NCBI RefSeq assembly: GCF_037975245.1
Contig: NC_092563.1
Span: forward strand, 4,039,001-4,103,000
Source: Apostichopus japonicus
Taxonomy: Eukaryota > Echinodermata > Holothuroidea > Aspidochirotida > Stichopodidae
Direction: 5' to 3'
Length of the DNA: 64,000 nucleotides
The notes under the pieces are model-generated. The model saw only the letters and a program-made list of their open reading frames with translations, did not search any database and had not been told where the DNA came from. Of the stretch, positions 43,427-55,312 are shown in pieces. A program made the translations under genes and the position numbers. Position 1 is the first letter of the stretch. Each line of letters begins with the position of its first letter.

Positions 43427-44311
43427 TCATTTCATATAGCTAGCTGACCACGGCATCTCTTGGAGCTGTTCTCTGGTCAGTTGGACTGGTTCCTTTTGTC
43501 CTACCAGCCGCCTCTTTCCTCTAGTGGACGGTGAGGTATGTTCCTTCTCATCCATGTAGTCGTCATCTATCCACGGCTGATCTAGCAAGACCGCTTTGAT
43601 GGTGTTTTGCATAACTCTTATGACGATCCAGCTGAGTATGACGTGCCACAGGAACACTAATAGTACTGTGATGCCTACGGCTTCTTCGTTTAACCATTCC
43701 CTACCTGTCATACATAGCGTGAACCCTACCTGGGTGTACCATGTCCCCTTCATTAACGTGGTTCCGCATCGTAACACCCTGAGGTCCTCCATGTCCGGTA
43801 TGACCACCTCTGCCAGGAGGAGCAGCGCCGAGCAATAGATCAACAGATACAACGGTGTGTACATGGTCTTGTCGCTCCCGAACGGCATGTTTTGGACGTG
43901 ATTCGTGACGAGGGAAAACTCACACAGGAAGGCAACAATTAGGAAAGGCTTAACGAGAACTTTATACATTGGCGACAGAGCTTCCGAGGAGATGGCGACT
44001 GCCCCGTAAAAGAATAACGGCAGCCAGAGTATCACCACAAAATGGCGGGTGTCCTCCTCTGAGCTCTCAAAGTCGTCTTTGTTGTAATTGCTACTGAAAT
44101 GATAGAGTAAAATGGCCGAGGAACAGAAGCAGGACAGGACGCCTTCGATCCAGTGTTTCTCAAAGTAGCTCTGATGCGGTACATCGCCGTCTTTGCTCTG
44201 GTTCGTAATGAGATAAGAAAACTTCTGGAAGGATGTCTGGAAAGTCCACATTAAGGCCAAGATGAAAAGGAAGGCCCCCAGTAAGGCAAAGTCCTGCCAA
44301 TAATCCACCAT
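43427..44311 (-). CDS. TMEM45-family (DUF716) multi-pass membrane protein
   Basis: A single coding exon of 294 codons starts at ATG 44311-44309 and ends with TGA at 43429-43427. The in-frame extension upstream is not used, because an acceptor (cttgttacag) lies at about 44326 and leaves a 14-nt leader (44325-44312) before the ATG. Upstream 5' UTR exons are therefore expected. About seven hydrophobic segments are seen (roughly 7-27, 54-72, 90-108, 118-136, 150-170, 186-201, 212-234). The segment LMKGTWYTQVGF (186-197) and FLWHV (220-224) match the TMEM45 signature (human L-x-G-S-W-F-x-Q-I-G-F and C-W-H). The C-terminal 60 residues are hydrophilic and unrelated to human TMEM45A/B. The family's molecular function is poorly known; members are Golgi or endolysosomal membrane proteins. 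Orthology to TMEM45A versus B cannot be decided. Confidence 0.85.
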   Translation of the reverse strand: MVDYWQDFALLGAFLFILALMWTFQTSFQKFSYLITNQSKDGDVPHQSYFEKHWIEGVLSCFCSSAILLYHFSSNYNKDDFESSEEDTRHFVVILWLPLFFYGAVAISSEALSPMYKVLVKPFLIVAFLCEFSLVTNHVQNMPFGSDKTMYTPLYLLIYCSALLLLAEVVIPDMEDLRVLRCGTTLMKGTWYTQVGFTLCMTGREWLNEEAVGITVLLVFLWHVILSWIVIRVMQNTIKAVLLDQPWIDDDYMDEKEHTSPSTRGKRRLVGQKEPVQLTREQLQEMPWSASYMK

Positions 44312-45340
44312 CGTTACCTCCTTACCTGTAACAAGAAAAAACGAAAAAAAAAAACCACAATTATGAGAGGTGGATGGCAGAATGTTTACATATGTTTCAA
44401 AGCTTTGCAATGAAGATCCCAAAAACTTACTGGTTTGGGTGTACATGTGCAAAATCTTATCCTAAAAGATGCATGTTGTATTCAACACAGAAACATAAAA
44501 AATTGTCACAAGTTTGGAGAAAATTTGTATCACTGCTGCACACAGAGGTGAGACATATTTAATGTTCTATATACAGCCATATATAAATATTAAATCATTT
44601 ATCCACAGCCTTAGATATCGTCTTCTAAACAGCGACAGCAATTTGATGAATCTTTGAACGCTAGTTAAAACATCCCGATACATGACAAATGGAGAGGAAA
44701 TCAACAACCATTGCGGCAGAGGAGGAGGATGATATCACGGATCATACACACGATACATTTCCTTGAGTAAACAATCGCCTGATTTAAGTAAACAAATGTT
44801 AAATACTAACTCATGTACAGTGTATGAAAAGAGATATATCGAATGAGAGTGTAGAAGATTGCCTTTTCCTTTATCAACACCGTCGGGATTAGTGTCTACT
44901 ACAATATCCCTTCAAAAGGAGCTCTAGTCGTGTGACATACAGTAGAAATCCGTAAATTTTATGGAAAATGATTTAATTTATATACAGAATCCTTGGTGTT
45001 TTTAATATATTATGCTAAACATTACAACAAAACAAAGTTGCTCAGCAAAGCGACATAAAAATTATTTAACGTCTTAGGTATGGATATACATCTGTATGCT
45101 GGCTAACACTGAAGTTGTTTTGCCTGACGGAGATACAGGAAGGTCAGTATAGATTGCTATACTGTACCATTCATTACTTGCCCCAAAGTGATTTTGCTGA
45201 ACTCAAGCTCACACCTTCCTACAGACGGAATTTAATTTCCTCTGAAAACTAGTCGCTGTTTGATGTGATAAACAATACTGCTATCACAGTGTGGAATGAT
45301 GCTCTGCCATCCATTAAACTACATCCTGTAATTCATTAGA

Positions 45341-45690
45341 GCATTGTGATGGCAGCTGAAAGTACTGGGGGGATATTGTACTAAACAACAGCATTGTGAT
45401 GGCAGCTGAGAACATAGGTAGGATATTGTAATAAACAACAGCGTTGTTATGATGCTCAAAGTACTGGGAGGATACTGTACTAAACAACAGCATTGTGATG
45501 GCAGCTGAGAATGCAAGTAGGATACTGTACTAAACAATAGCGTTGTAATGGCAGCTGAAAACATAGGGAGGAAACTGTAGTACACAACAGCATTGTGATG
45601 GCTTTTGAGAGCATAGGGAAACACTATACAACAAAAGCATTGTGATGACAACTGAGAGTATATGGAGAATACTGCACAAAAAGAACAATT
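45341..45690. repeat. Minisatellite, ~50 bp x 7
   Basis: Units of 'gcattgtgatggcagctgag' plus '..catagggaggatactgta' and 'ctaaacaaca' begin at 45341, 45391, 45441, 45489, 45539, 45589 and 45637. The period of 50 is not a multiple of three, yet a 129-codon minus-strand frame stays open through it, meaning all three frames of the unit lack stops. Confidence 0.9.
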
Positions 45691-47071
45691 GTTCCTTCCT
45701 CTTTGCAAACAGCGCTGTTTTTGTTTTTAGATATAAGTTAAGATTGTAATTGACTCACTTTTCCTGGCATCCCCAAAGGGAATTATTAGTAAATTGTACA
45801 TAAAGATTCAAACTGGACAAGCTACTGTAAACTACTAGTGCAAGGCTACTGTATATGAAATAATAACTGCTCGTCTGGCTTCCAATGTGTGGCATTGTAA
45901 ATGAACACAGAATTGTGCTAAATCAATGATGAATAAATTACAAAAAAGCTCATATTATAAAAGCATTCTTTTTTTTGCTCTCTGACCATTTAGAAATTTC
46001 TTTCTTTCTGCATGACATTTTTTTCTGAGAGTTCCCATTCTTAAATAATTATCACTTATAATCCTTTTGACTGAATTTTGGGGTAGAGTACCATAAAATA
46101 AAACATGCTTCCTGATTGTCTCATTTAATTAAAGTCTGAAAACCCGATCTACTTTACCTCAGCAAATGTAAGTTATTGTTACAGCCACAGAACTGCCTCA
46201 AGCAGACATATATCCTTCTACAGTACAGATCATTCAGTACACTTAGTTCTACACTGCTGAAGATTATGAAACAGTTTCGCATCCTTGTGCCCAGACTCAT
46301 CTCAGTGAATGATTCATGTGCTTTTAGTTTTGAGAAGTAAACAAACTGTTAAACTGTCTAACAAAACCTGTCCTCTTAATTAGTGGATGGTCATATATTA
46401 CAGATTTGTAAAACAAAAGGGAATTTGGATACTTTATATCAAGCGATGCACAACTGCAGTTATTCTACAGTAGGTCACAAACTGAAATAGTGAGCATCAA
46501 CGATTTATCCTGATGCCAACCAGAAAAAGAGAATGGGGATCTCCCCCTCACTCCCCGCCCCCCTCCCTATATTTACAGAGGGCGCTGCCATTTCGTGTCG
46601 TTTCTAGGTTTCCATAAAACTTGACAAGCTGCAGTCTCTGAGATTACTGAGAATTTCTATGAGGAACCTCTGACTGACATTTCTGGGTAAAGAACATGTA
46701 CGTTTCCTAATTCACACATAGTGTGACATATTCTAACTAACATAATATCTTTGACTGCTTATTACAAGCACATTCAAGCAACGACATGTTGCAAAAGGAG
46801 CTATTTTCAATCACGTCTGTGAAATGGAATATACTGGACCGTATAACTGTGATACTTTCGTAATTATTGATGACAAGGTACTTTTTGAACATACTTTCGC
46901 AACCAGCACACAGACTGAAATACATTACAGCACTATACAAAACCTCTGGAGATCTATACACAAGATAGCTGATGCGCGTTAGTACCCAGCGAGGTAGATC
47001 TACGGCACTGCTAGGACTGATATAACAGCGCCCTCTAGAGAAATGCTGAAGATCCCATTGCGAAGATGTAA
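45691..47071. other. Gene-free interval leading to a candidate promoter
   Basis: No gene is recognised. Two TAGAGGGCGCTG-like sites lie at 46577-46587 (plus) and 47029-47039 (minus). Confidence 0.4.
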
Positions 47072-47341
47072 ATGGCGACAATGAGAGAAACGCTTCTAGA
47101 CAGTTTGGGTGATAGAATGAGTAAGGTCAGTGACCGGTCACTGTTGATGTACAATGTTACAAAGATGGCCAGTTCACTCTATGAGTGGTATAGCGAGAAT
47201 GCAGTGGTCGTGAGGAGACGTACTCACAGAACTGTTTCTGTTTCCTCTATTGGAATAAACCTGATATGGTCCACATTGGAGCCGAAACAAGAGCCTGAAG
47301 AAAGCTTTTCTAAGTTAGAGGGCGCTGTTTGCAAAACATAG
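47072..47341 (+). CDS. Small uncharacterised ORF, possibly a first coding exon (low confidence)
   Basis: The ATG at 47072 sits in a favourable context (gtaaATGG) and opens an 89-codon frame starting MATMRETLLDSLGDRMSK. Its composition is protein-like, unlike the flanking AT-rich sequence. A splice donor may truncate it early: AAG|GTCAGT follows residue 18, and GTC|GTGAGG lies at about residue 47. Identical 11-base G/C motifs sit about 40 bp before the ATG and within the last codons. I recognise no family and find no downstream exon. Confidence 0.3.
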   Translation: MATMRETLLDSLGDRMSKVSDRSLLMYNVTKMASSLYEWYSENAVVVRRRTHRTVSVSSIGINLIWSTLEPKQEPEESFSKLEGAVCKT

Positions 47342-49596
47342 GACCCCTGTGGATTTGTCTCCATTATTATCTTGTATAAAAACTGTGAACCCTCCTTTTT
47401 ACATATGCAGAGTATCTTAACAGAATTGTGTCAAAAAACGTTGTCATTGATATTTTTGGCAATTTTTGATTACCCCTTGCAGTGACACGAAGCATACATC
47501 AGTTTTGGTGAAAAACTTGACTGAACTGGAAAGACTGGCACTAGGTCTTCCATGAGATCTATAAATTAAACAACATTTCCTCTTTATACATGAAAAAAGA
47601 ATATCCAAAGTACAGGGAAATTAAGAGCTGTTTAGCAAGATGCTAGACCGCCGTAACAAGGTGTGACCATATCCTGGCAACAACCCCAAAAAAATGTTTT
47701 GGTGCCATTTCCTTCTTTTGAGACACCTGGGTAAGTGGGTAGCTATCATATCAATATCATGTGGAATCTTAGACAGCCACCTGGAATTTGACAAAAATCT
47801 TCTTCTTTTGGCATCTAGGATGACCCATATGGTCAATGCAGACATTTTAATTGTGACAAAATGAGCTAATTAGAAACAATATTAATGTGTGATGAACTGA
47901 AGGTAACACTAGGCTACTGCATGTCAAAATCGTCCGTTTCCAGATGCATTTTGGGTAAAAGTCCCTGTGATTGACAAAGGCAAGAGCACGGTTCTGATGA
48001 TAAATTTAACCCCAACCCATTTCCCTGTGGGGTCTGGCACCCCTGTTAACCCCCTCAATAAGCTAAGGTATCATGAGAGATTCTTGGATGTGAACAAGAC
48101 CAGCTGTACCAAACTAAGCTCCATCAATACTAATTACCACAGTACTGCAGTAGTGTGGATCAATTATGCATCATGGTCTAACACATCTGTGCAGCTACAA
48201 TGGAAATCAGATTCAATATTCCTCCTCCACTCCCCCCCCCCCCTCCCCACACCTTAGCACACTTTTGAAACCTCAAATTAATTTAACGCTGTGAAAGAGT
48301 GGAATAGGCTCAAAGATTCTGCATCAAAAGGTGAGGTCTGTGTGATAGAATTAGCACATTATCGAAGATATTTGAATTACCAATGATAGAGCGCAAGAAG
48401 TCTGAGTTCTCAACGTGAACTGTATACTACAGTCTACTGTATATGGCAGGATTCTTTCCAAAAAGAAATTCTATAACAAAATTCATCATTTCAAGTGGGT
48501 TTTTACACAGATTTTGGCATAAAAGAAATACTGTTAGTACTTCTGTAAGTACATATAAATGTACAAGCAAAATGTCACATTTATCCAGAGATAATCCAGG
48601 GAATGATTTAATGTTCACATGTTGTGCTGTAGTTTTGAAGGCTCTAACATTGTCTCTGTAATAATAATACTGTTTCCTGTTTCGCATCTCTGCAAGTGTA
48701 ACTACATCAGACTTTATAGCAGAGATGCTCCAGGTTGCGAACTAGAAATCAGAATAATCTTGTCGGTGGATTTAAATCCCTGCGCACTCAACTTTTTCTT
48801 TAAAAGTAAGATTTTCTTAGCACTTTACTGGAGAGAGAAAGTCCTTGCTCGTGGCAACGACGGCATGGTAGTTTCCTATGTATTCCTTATCTGATGCAGC
48901 AGTTGATGCAAAGTGCATACAGTACTACAGTGGTTGTTTTCAGGGCATCCTGTCCATTAAGCAATATTACACAAATTGTTATCACATGCATAAAATATCC
49001 ATCACTTTTATTTTTAGCTTTTGTTTAAGGTCAAGGCAAGGGCTTCATTCTTTGTGGACTGCAATTAGCTCTGAATTTGTTTACTACCACTGTACACTAC
49101 GGAAGGAAGAAAGGTTTCAATTTGTAAATATGAGTCTATGGATGCCAATGTATTTCCTTTATGTTGTAAAACCATCTCCATCCATCTTATTTTCTATTTC
49201 CACGGATGAAATATTTTCTTTTACAGCGATGATGTATATGGGCATGATTTTTTAAGATAACATTTTGTGCAGCAGTTGTGTTTTTTTACCATTCTGCATA
49301 ATTTCATCTTGATATATGTCATAATGGATAAATTATTCCCTGGATATGTTACATTTATGATATGCAAAAAGTCTACCATGGCAACAAAAGTACTACCTAT
49401 TAAGTTGCCATCACAAATCTTACCAAATGAAACATCATCTAACTAATTACACTATTTCTGTAGTCTGTAATACAATATCCAATAAGAAACACTCAATTGC
49501 TAAGATGCCCCACAAAAACAGCTCCGCTTTTTGTAAAACAACCGACGAGGATGACGGCGTTGCTGCTCAAATTTATGACAGCTACACTGTACAGAA
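47342..49596. other. No recognised gene
   Basis: Mostly unique AT-rich sequence. ORFs at 47967-48257, 48878-49255 and others have no recognisable domain and no convincing splice context. Confidence 0.4.
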
Positions 49597-49730
49597 GAGA
49601 TATATATATATATATATATAAATATATATATTCATACATATATATACAATATATATATATATATATATATAGATATATAGATATATATAGATATATTTTT
49701 ATACATATAAATATAAATACATACATACTG
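49597..49730. repeat. (TA)n-rich microsatellite
   Basis: An interrupted TA and TATG repeat runs through this interval, ending about 70 bp before the large inverted repeat at 49803. Confidence 0.9.
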
Positions 49731-49802
49731 TAACTACAATTATGCACCCCCCCCACATACTAAAGAAAAATGTAGAAACATTAGAAAACTTACTGGTTTA
49801 TA

Positions 49803-50076
49803 TATTTACTTCGTTCCCCACTTACCTGTCTCCCCACAACCTAAGCACCGCATTCTACCGTGTCTAGTATGCCCTGGTAATCTTTTAACACTGTGCACCC
49901 TTACTGACCCCAAGTGAACTCCTTCTTATGAGACCTTTGGAATGGTAGAATATGAAGGAGTTCACTTGGGGTCAGTAAGGGTGCACAGTGTTAAAAGATT
50001 ACCAGGGCATACTAGACACGGTAGAATGCGGTGCTTAGGTTGTGGGGAGACAGGTAAGTGGGGAACGAAGTAAATA
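49803..50076. repeat. Perfect 123-bp inverted repeat with 28-bp loop (foldback element)
   Basis: The left arm (49803-49925, starting tatttacttcgttcc) and right arm (49954-50076, ending ggaacgaagtaaata) are exact reverse complements over all 123 bases that I compared. The spacer is 49926-49953. Transcription from either side would give a long hairpin RNA. Relatives lie at 51907-52011 and 55166-55312. The second matches the loop plus right arm, so the left arm appears to be the newly copied one. Confidence 0.93.
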
Positions 50077-51906
50077 AGCCTTTCAATGATTCTATTTTAT
50101 GTTCTTTGGTATTTTCAGATTTTGCAGTACTTTAACAAACTTGTTGAAATGTTGAGATAAAATTGCCACAATTTTAGAGAGCAGTTTTGGATAGAAATTC
50201 ACAATTTCTGTATAATCAAAAAGTCAAAATGTTGACTTTTGCTGTGAAAGTTTGGCATTAGTAGGTTAATTAATACCCACTTCATTAAAACTATGGAAAT
50301 TCTTGACCGTATTGATTCATTTTGAAGCGGTGTAATTGGTCATCAAACACCCAAATTATAAAATATATCTTTTAGTTGACATGCCAAATATTTTTTAATA
50401 TATATTACATCACTTTCATATGATGCATTGAAAAAGAGAATATGTGTACCTTATATGGTACGGTATCAAAATGTGCCCACTGGCGTTACTAAAATGCCGC
50501 ATTATAACATGTTATTTTACATTTATTAAAAATTTGATTCACATCAATGTCAATAACTTATTTCAATAAATTTATGTCTGGTTTTGTCATTATAAATGTA
50601 GAGATCTGCAAAATAGTTATTTATCAAACCCAAATCTATCCTTCTCAGATATGATTCGAAGCAATTGCGAGAAGTCATATACATTGTTACAGTAGCCGAC
50701 TTTTGTTTCTTATTCCAAAATTTACCAATGCATCGAAACTAACCAATAACCTAGCTTCAAAGTGAAATTGAAAATCTCTGGCCTTGAAATCAATGCTCCT
50801 CTGAGATACTGAACGGTTCACTTTGATTAGGCCCGAAGGCATGATTTGATTGTCCTTGAGGTCTTGTTGCTGTATAGTCATAGTGCAAGCAATTTCAGTA
50901 CGACTAATCATCATCGCAGAGCGTGCCTAGTTTATGCTGTGGGACGATCACCTCGGTTCAAGATGTGCTTGACAACCGACGTTGAGTGTTTACAGCCCGT
51001 CGTTTCGAGTATCTCTATCGCAACATAGCCACGGAGGTTTCGCAACTCTTCATCATCGTCATATCAGTGGCAGGCTCAATAGCAGCCGCAAGCTGCCGCA
51101 CTGGCATCTCAAGAGCGTAATTCCAAAAATTATTTTCGGTGCCCTGAGGAGGATGGTCAAGTACAAAGGTAGCAAGCGTTGAATTGTTACCGCTGCTCGG
51201 ATCAAATCTTTGACGTATCGTGCTCGTCCGTCTCGTACTGTGCTCCGTGCACGCTTTTGAAATTTGACGAAATATTGCCAGAGAGAGGGGGGGGGGAAAT
51301 GTTTGTCGAAAGACTTTCATTTCCTATACGGAAAACTGACTCGAGTTCTCAGGAAGCCAATGTGGTGTAATTGCCTAGAGTTACTAAAGAGTACTTCAGG
51401 ATAACATTCAAACTCTGTTTCATCGTCTGTGACGTCAAGTAAACTGAGTGCTTCCATTTTATTTTAACTGTAGAGGACTTTGTTCTCTTCATAAGAAAGA
51501 AAAACATATGAGGCTACACAAATCATTGCTGGATGCTACACACGTTATTTGTCTAATGCAAATAATCATTGCATGATTGCAGTTAGCAATGAAAAGAGCC
51601 CTGATTGGAGAGCTCTATATATATATGGGACTTTACTACTGTGCCGTCTTGGAGGGATCATATGCTTTATAATTCAATCAACTCAATAACTTTGATGGTG
51701 AAACCATGTTCAAGTCCATGTACACAGACGACTTTCATATAATTGCAGTGTTTCAAAGTTCAACAAGGAACTCTTTAAAAGACATCTTACATGGCACAGC
51801 CTTGGTTTTAAGATTGGGATGCATTTTTGAGTACTTCCTGTGTTAAACCTGTCATTCCAAAACCCTGACAGGCTTTTTTGATGTTTACCAGAGATTAGTG
51901 CATACA

Positions 51907-52011
51907 TACCTGTCTCCTCACTGCAGTTCTAAGCACTCTAGTTCTACTGTCTCTTGAGAAATCTGATAAACCTTTTAACAGTGTACACCCTTTATTGACT
52001 GGGTAACAATA
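51907..52011 (-). repeat. Diverged relative of the foldback unit
   Basis: The same orientation as the hairpin's left arm: 'acctgtctcc', 'ctaagcac', 'ttctac', 'ccttttaaca' and 'gtgtacaccctt' follow in order with many substitutions. There is no inverted partner nearby. Confidence 0.65.
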
Positions 52012-54140
52012 ATTGATCAATGACTAGATCCTTCTCTTGATTAATATCCTAAGAGTCTGGGTGTCTTCTCTGAGATAGTGAAGAGTCAGGTAAAGCAAGA
52101 AGCAAATTATAACTTAACACAGTATGATACAAACCCAGTAGCCTTCATCATGCCAATGCACTGTTGATGATCTTTGCGATAAATGTCATTATAATCCGAA
52201 AAACATTCATTTTACAACAGGGAAATCGGGAACGAGAAAGGGAAAAGTTAGACAAAACTGAGGTTCAAATCTCTGTCACGAACGTATATATGTTTTCCTA
52301 AGTCTGTAAACTCAGCATGGTAAGATTGGAAGGGAAGAGGAAGTGGATGATAACAGATCGTAATGAATTCTGTAATCAGATGATCTGATTCGTTGATGCT
52401 AACTTCAAACTAGGAAACAGTTTTTATTCCTTGACTACAATATTAGACAAACGAAACAAGAAAAACATAAAAAATGAAAACCTCCGAGACAAATCCGAAG
52501 CTCTGTGATGTCAATTCAAGCTCATTTTCCGCCACCGCTGCATACGTATAAATTTAGGGAAGAGAATTGATTAAAATGTAGATCTCAAAAAACCTGATCG
52601 AATCAACAGGAAACTGTCAAATGCAACTTATAAATATATGTAACAAATTTCAGACCATTTGCAGACAATTTATGAGATATGGTCCACTAAATATGCAGCA
52701 ACCCATGCATGTAAGATTTTAATTGCTGTATGAAGCTAACGAAGACCGAAAATAAAAAGGCAATAGGTACAAATGTCAAAATCTAAACCTGTACATGGAG
52801 CACTCACATAGAAATCTAGTCAAATTATACGCATGTACGGATGGTGCGCCAAAAAATATCAAAAAATAGGGCAACGGAATATTACCATATGGTTGGCAAC
52901 AACAAAACAAAAAACCAAATTTATCAGGTTAATTCTTACATATGAATGGTGCTGTGGGAAGGATGTCTTTTCCAAGCAATTTTACGGGAATTCCCCTGAA
53001 CTTACACGTACCGGTCTGGGAATATACTGCATGCGTGAGTATACTGAACTAACGAGTATATAATGACTATGCATCGATTTAATGCACTTTCCTCACCTCT
53101 CTTTTGTTTGTGTTTCATGTGATCAAAGACATGGAAGTAGCAGAGGTATGAAGAGGCGAGGTAAACTTATGTTCAGTGATGTCTGCTGATTCAAACAAAA
53201 TTCACCACGATGAGAAACCAAGTACAGATGTGTTCCCAGAGTGAAATCTCTGCGGAAAAATGTAGGTTTTAATTCCTCAGGAACATTAAGTAGAGTTGGT
53301 AATTTTGGGGTACATCTTAATCAAAATAAATCCTAGCAAATCATACATTTTCTTACCTTTATGGACTTATACACTTTTTTCTAAAAAGCCACATTAATCG
53401 GGAAAAAAATGTGTTTTTTTTCATAAAATGATTTTGTTTTCTTCTATAGTATCCTAAACATGAAACTGCCTTTCGCTGTATTTAAACCCACTGAACTGAT
53501 GTAAAAGCATGCTTTTTACAACATATACTGTATGGCAATACCAACCTATTTTTTTCATATCTATAAATAGCTTCCAACCTCATCATATCGGTTAAAATGT
53601 TAAAACAATGTAATCTGAATGCACACCCGTTGGCTTAATGAACCATTAAGATACAGTATTTATATGGCTTTCACTCTCACCGACTGGTTAAACTATACTT
53701 ACATCAAAAAATATAAACCTAATAGCCACAAATTACGTTGTTTGCAGTCATCCTGAATACCGAAACAACATAATTTTAGATGGAAGCTTTGTATATGAGG
53801 CCCGAAGTCAGACCTACAGTAAGTACATCTGCATGCTGTGTTTGGCATTGCAGCATATCAATATATTTTACTTACTTCCCTAGAAGGCATGTAAAAACCT
53901 AACATCTTTATGTAGGCTATTTGAAACACGGCAGTCGGGCAGTTATGTTACTTTGTTTTACGATGTTTAAGTAACCACGAATGTGGGAAAAGCCCACAAG
54001 GGCTTAGGGATTACAATTTTCATGTCAGGCTTCCAATTCACCATTTTAACTCAAAAACAAAATTTTGAATCTTGTCAATTTAGAAGGTCATTTAAGATGG
54101 GAAAACCTTAGATTGTTCTTGGATGAAAAAAGACACCTTA
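52012..54140. other. No recognised gene
   Basis: AT-rich sequence with short unassigned ORFs (for example 52833-53063 plus). No splice-consistent coding series was found. Confidence 0.4.
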
Positions 54141-54240
54141 CTATGACCCAGAAGTGGATCGGACCCTGCCCGAACCTCCCAATTGCTAAGCCTCATTGCA
54201 TCTAATGCCACCGCCTCTATCCACTCGGCCCCAGCACGGT
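54141..54240 (-). mobile_element. tRNA-derived SINE (head region)
   Basis: Read on the minus strand, it begins 'ccgtgctggggccgagtgg', with a type-A box like that of Leu or Ser tRNAs (GGCCGAGTGG), then 'atagaggcggtggcatta' and a B-box-like 'gaggttcgggcagggtccga' 'tccac'. The spacing resembles a long-variable-arm tRNA, but pairing is imperfect, so this is a SINE head rather than a functional tRNA. A fragment of the same family lies at 13561-13611. Confidence 0.65.
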
Positions 54241-55165
54241 TATAACAACAACTGTCAGTACTAGTGTAATCAAGACATACAAATGCAGTTGATTGCTGTC
54301 AAGGTTTGCAGTGTTCACAAATGCAAAATATGTCAGTACAAGATCAGTGACTAGAAAAGACTCCATTAATAGTACTGTAGTCTTTGGAGTGTCATACTGC
54401 TGACTCACGAGCAAAACAAACAGCGAGCCACTGCTAATGATGATGTGTGTACAACAGACTGACCTTAAATGTTGTACATACTTATCCTTTAACAACAATG
54501 GTATCTCATATATTCACCACAAAAATCAAAATTTGTTCACTACTCGTTACATTGGCATGAATGATCTAAATACTTCTTACTTTAAAGTGAGGGTCGTGAC
54601 TCTTGTTAGGATTGCTGTAAACATTGTAGAGGGTTGCTTAAACAAAACAAAAATATGCTGATATTTGTAAAAAAAAAAAAATTTGTTTTAAATCTTGAAC
54701 ATAAATTACACAAAAAGGATTCAAAATATATTTTTTGGCCATTTTGTAACTAAGCACTCCTAGAATCATAAAAGATATTTCAAAGGGGAAGGTACCTCCC
54801 CCTGGTAGAGCCATTCCTCCAACTACAACTTCCGATACGTGGGGGGTCACCGAGATGAGGAAGGTGAAAATTACCTTCACCAAGCAACACAGTTTGAGTA
54901 CTGGGTATCTAATTAGTAGCTGAACCACACAAATAATAAGGAATAATTTAGTGTTCAATTTTTTTGGTAGCAGCTCTGGACTTTGTGTTTAATAAAATAT
55001 TGTGGTTCCTTTGTTTAAAACAAAAAAGTTATTAAGTTTTCGGTCTTGTATAGCAAACTGACTACTTCAGTATCCAATGGATGAAAAAAACTAAGATCCT
55101 AGGTCACAGTTCCGTACGAATAACGTTAAGAAAAATTGAGAGGAAAAAACGCACCATGTTGGCAC

Positions 55166-55312
55166 TTTGGATGGTAGAATGAGAAGGGCATTGACCAGGG
55201 GAGCCGGTCATAGAGGGTGCGCAGTGTTAAAAGATTACCAGTTCAATCTAGACAAGGTAGAACGAGAGTGCTAAGGTTGTGGGGAGACAGGTAAGCGAAG
55301 AGCGAAGTAAAT
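55166..55312 (+). repeat. Diverged relative of the foldback unit (loop plus right arm)
   Basis: 'tttggatggtagaat' matches the loop of the hairpin ('tttggaatggtagaat', 49936-49951). 'gtgttaaaagattaccag', 'aaggttgtggggagacaggt' and the terminal 'cgaagtaaat' match the right arm in order. This single-arm copy is likely the ancestral form. Confidence 0.75.

Noticed and set aside
44312-44452. 47-residue N-terminal extension of the TMEM45-like ORF
   Set aside because: A splice acceptor with a pyrimidine tract sits at about 44326, so the extension is intron sequence. The family starts with a short hydrophilic stretch before the first helix, as the ATG at 44311 gives.
45341-45690. Regularly spaced repeats that could suggest a CRISPR array
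   Set aside because: Head-to-tail minisatellite without unique spacers, in an animal genome. The same holds for 2645-2728 and 31470-31990.
45319-45708. 129-codon minus-strand repetitive ORF
   Set aside because: It is the 50-bp minisatellite read through; the repeated peptide changes frame each unit.
51015-51320. 101-codon minus-strand ORF in a relatively CpG-rich patch
   Set aside because: No domain. A plus-strand ORF overlaps it equally well. It may be a promoter or UTR region but cannot be supported as coding.
54141-54240. Functional tRNA gene
   Set aside because: A- and B-box-like blocks are present, but stem pairing is poor and a related fragment is dispersed elsewhere. A SINE explains it better.
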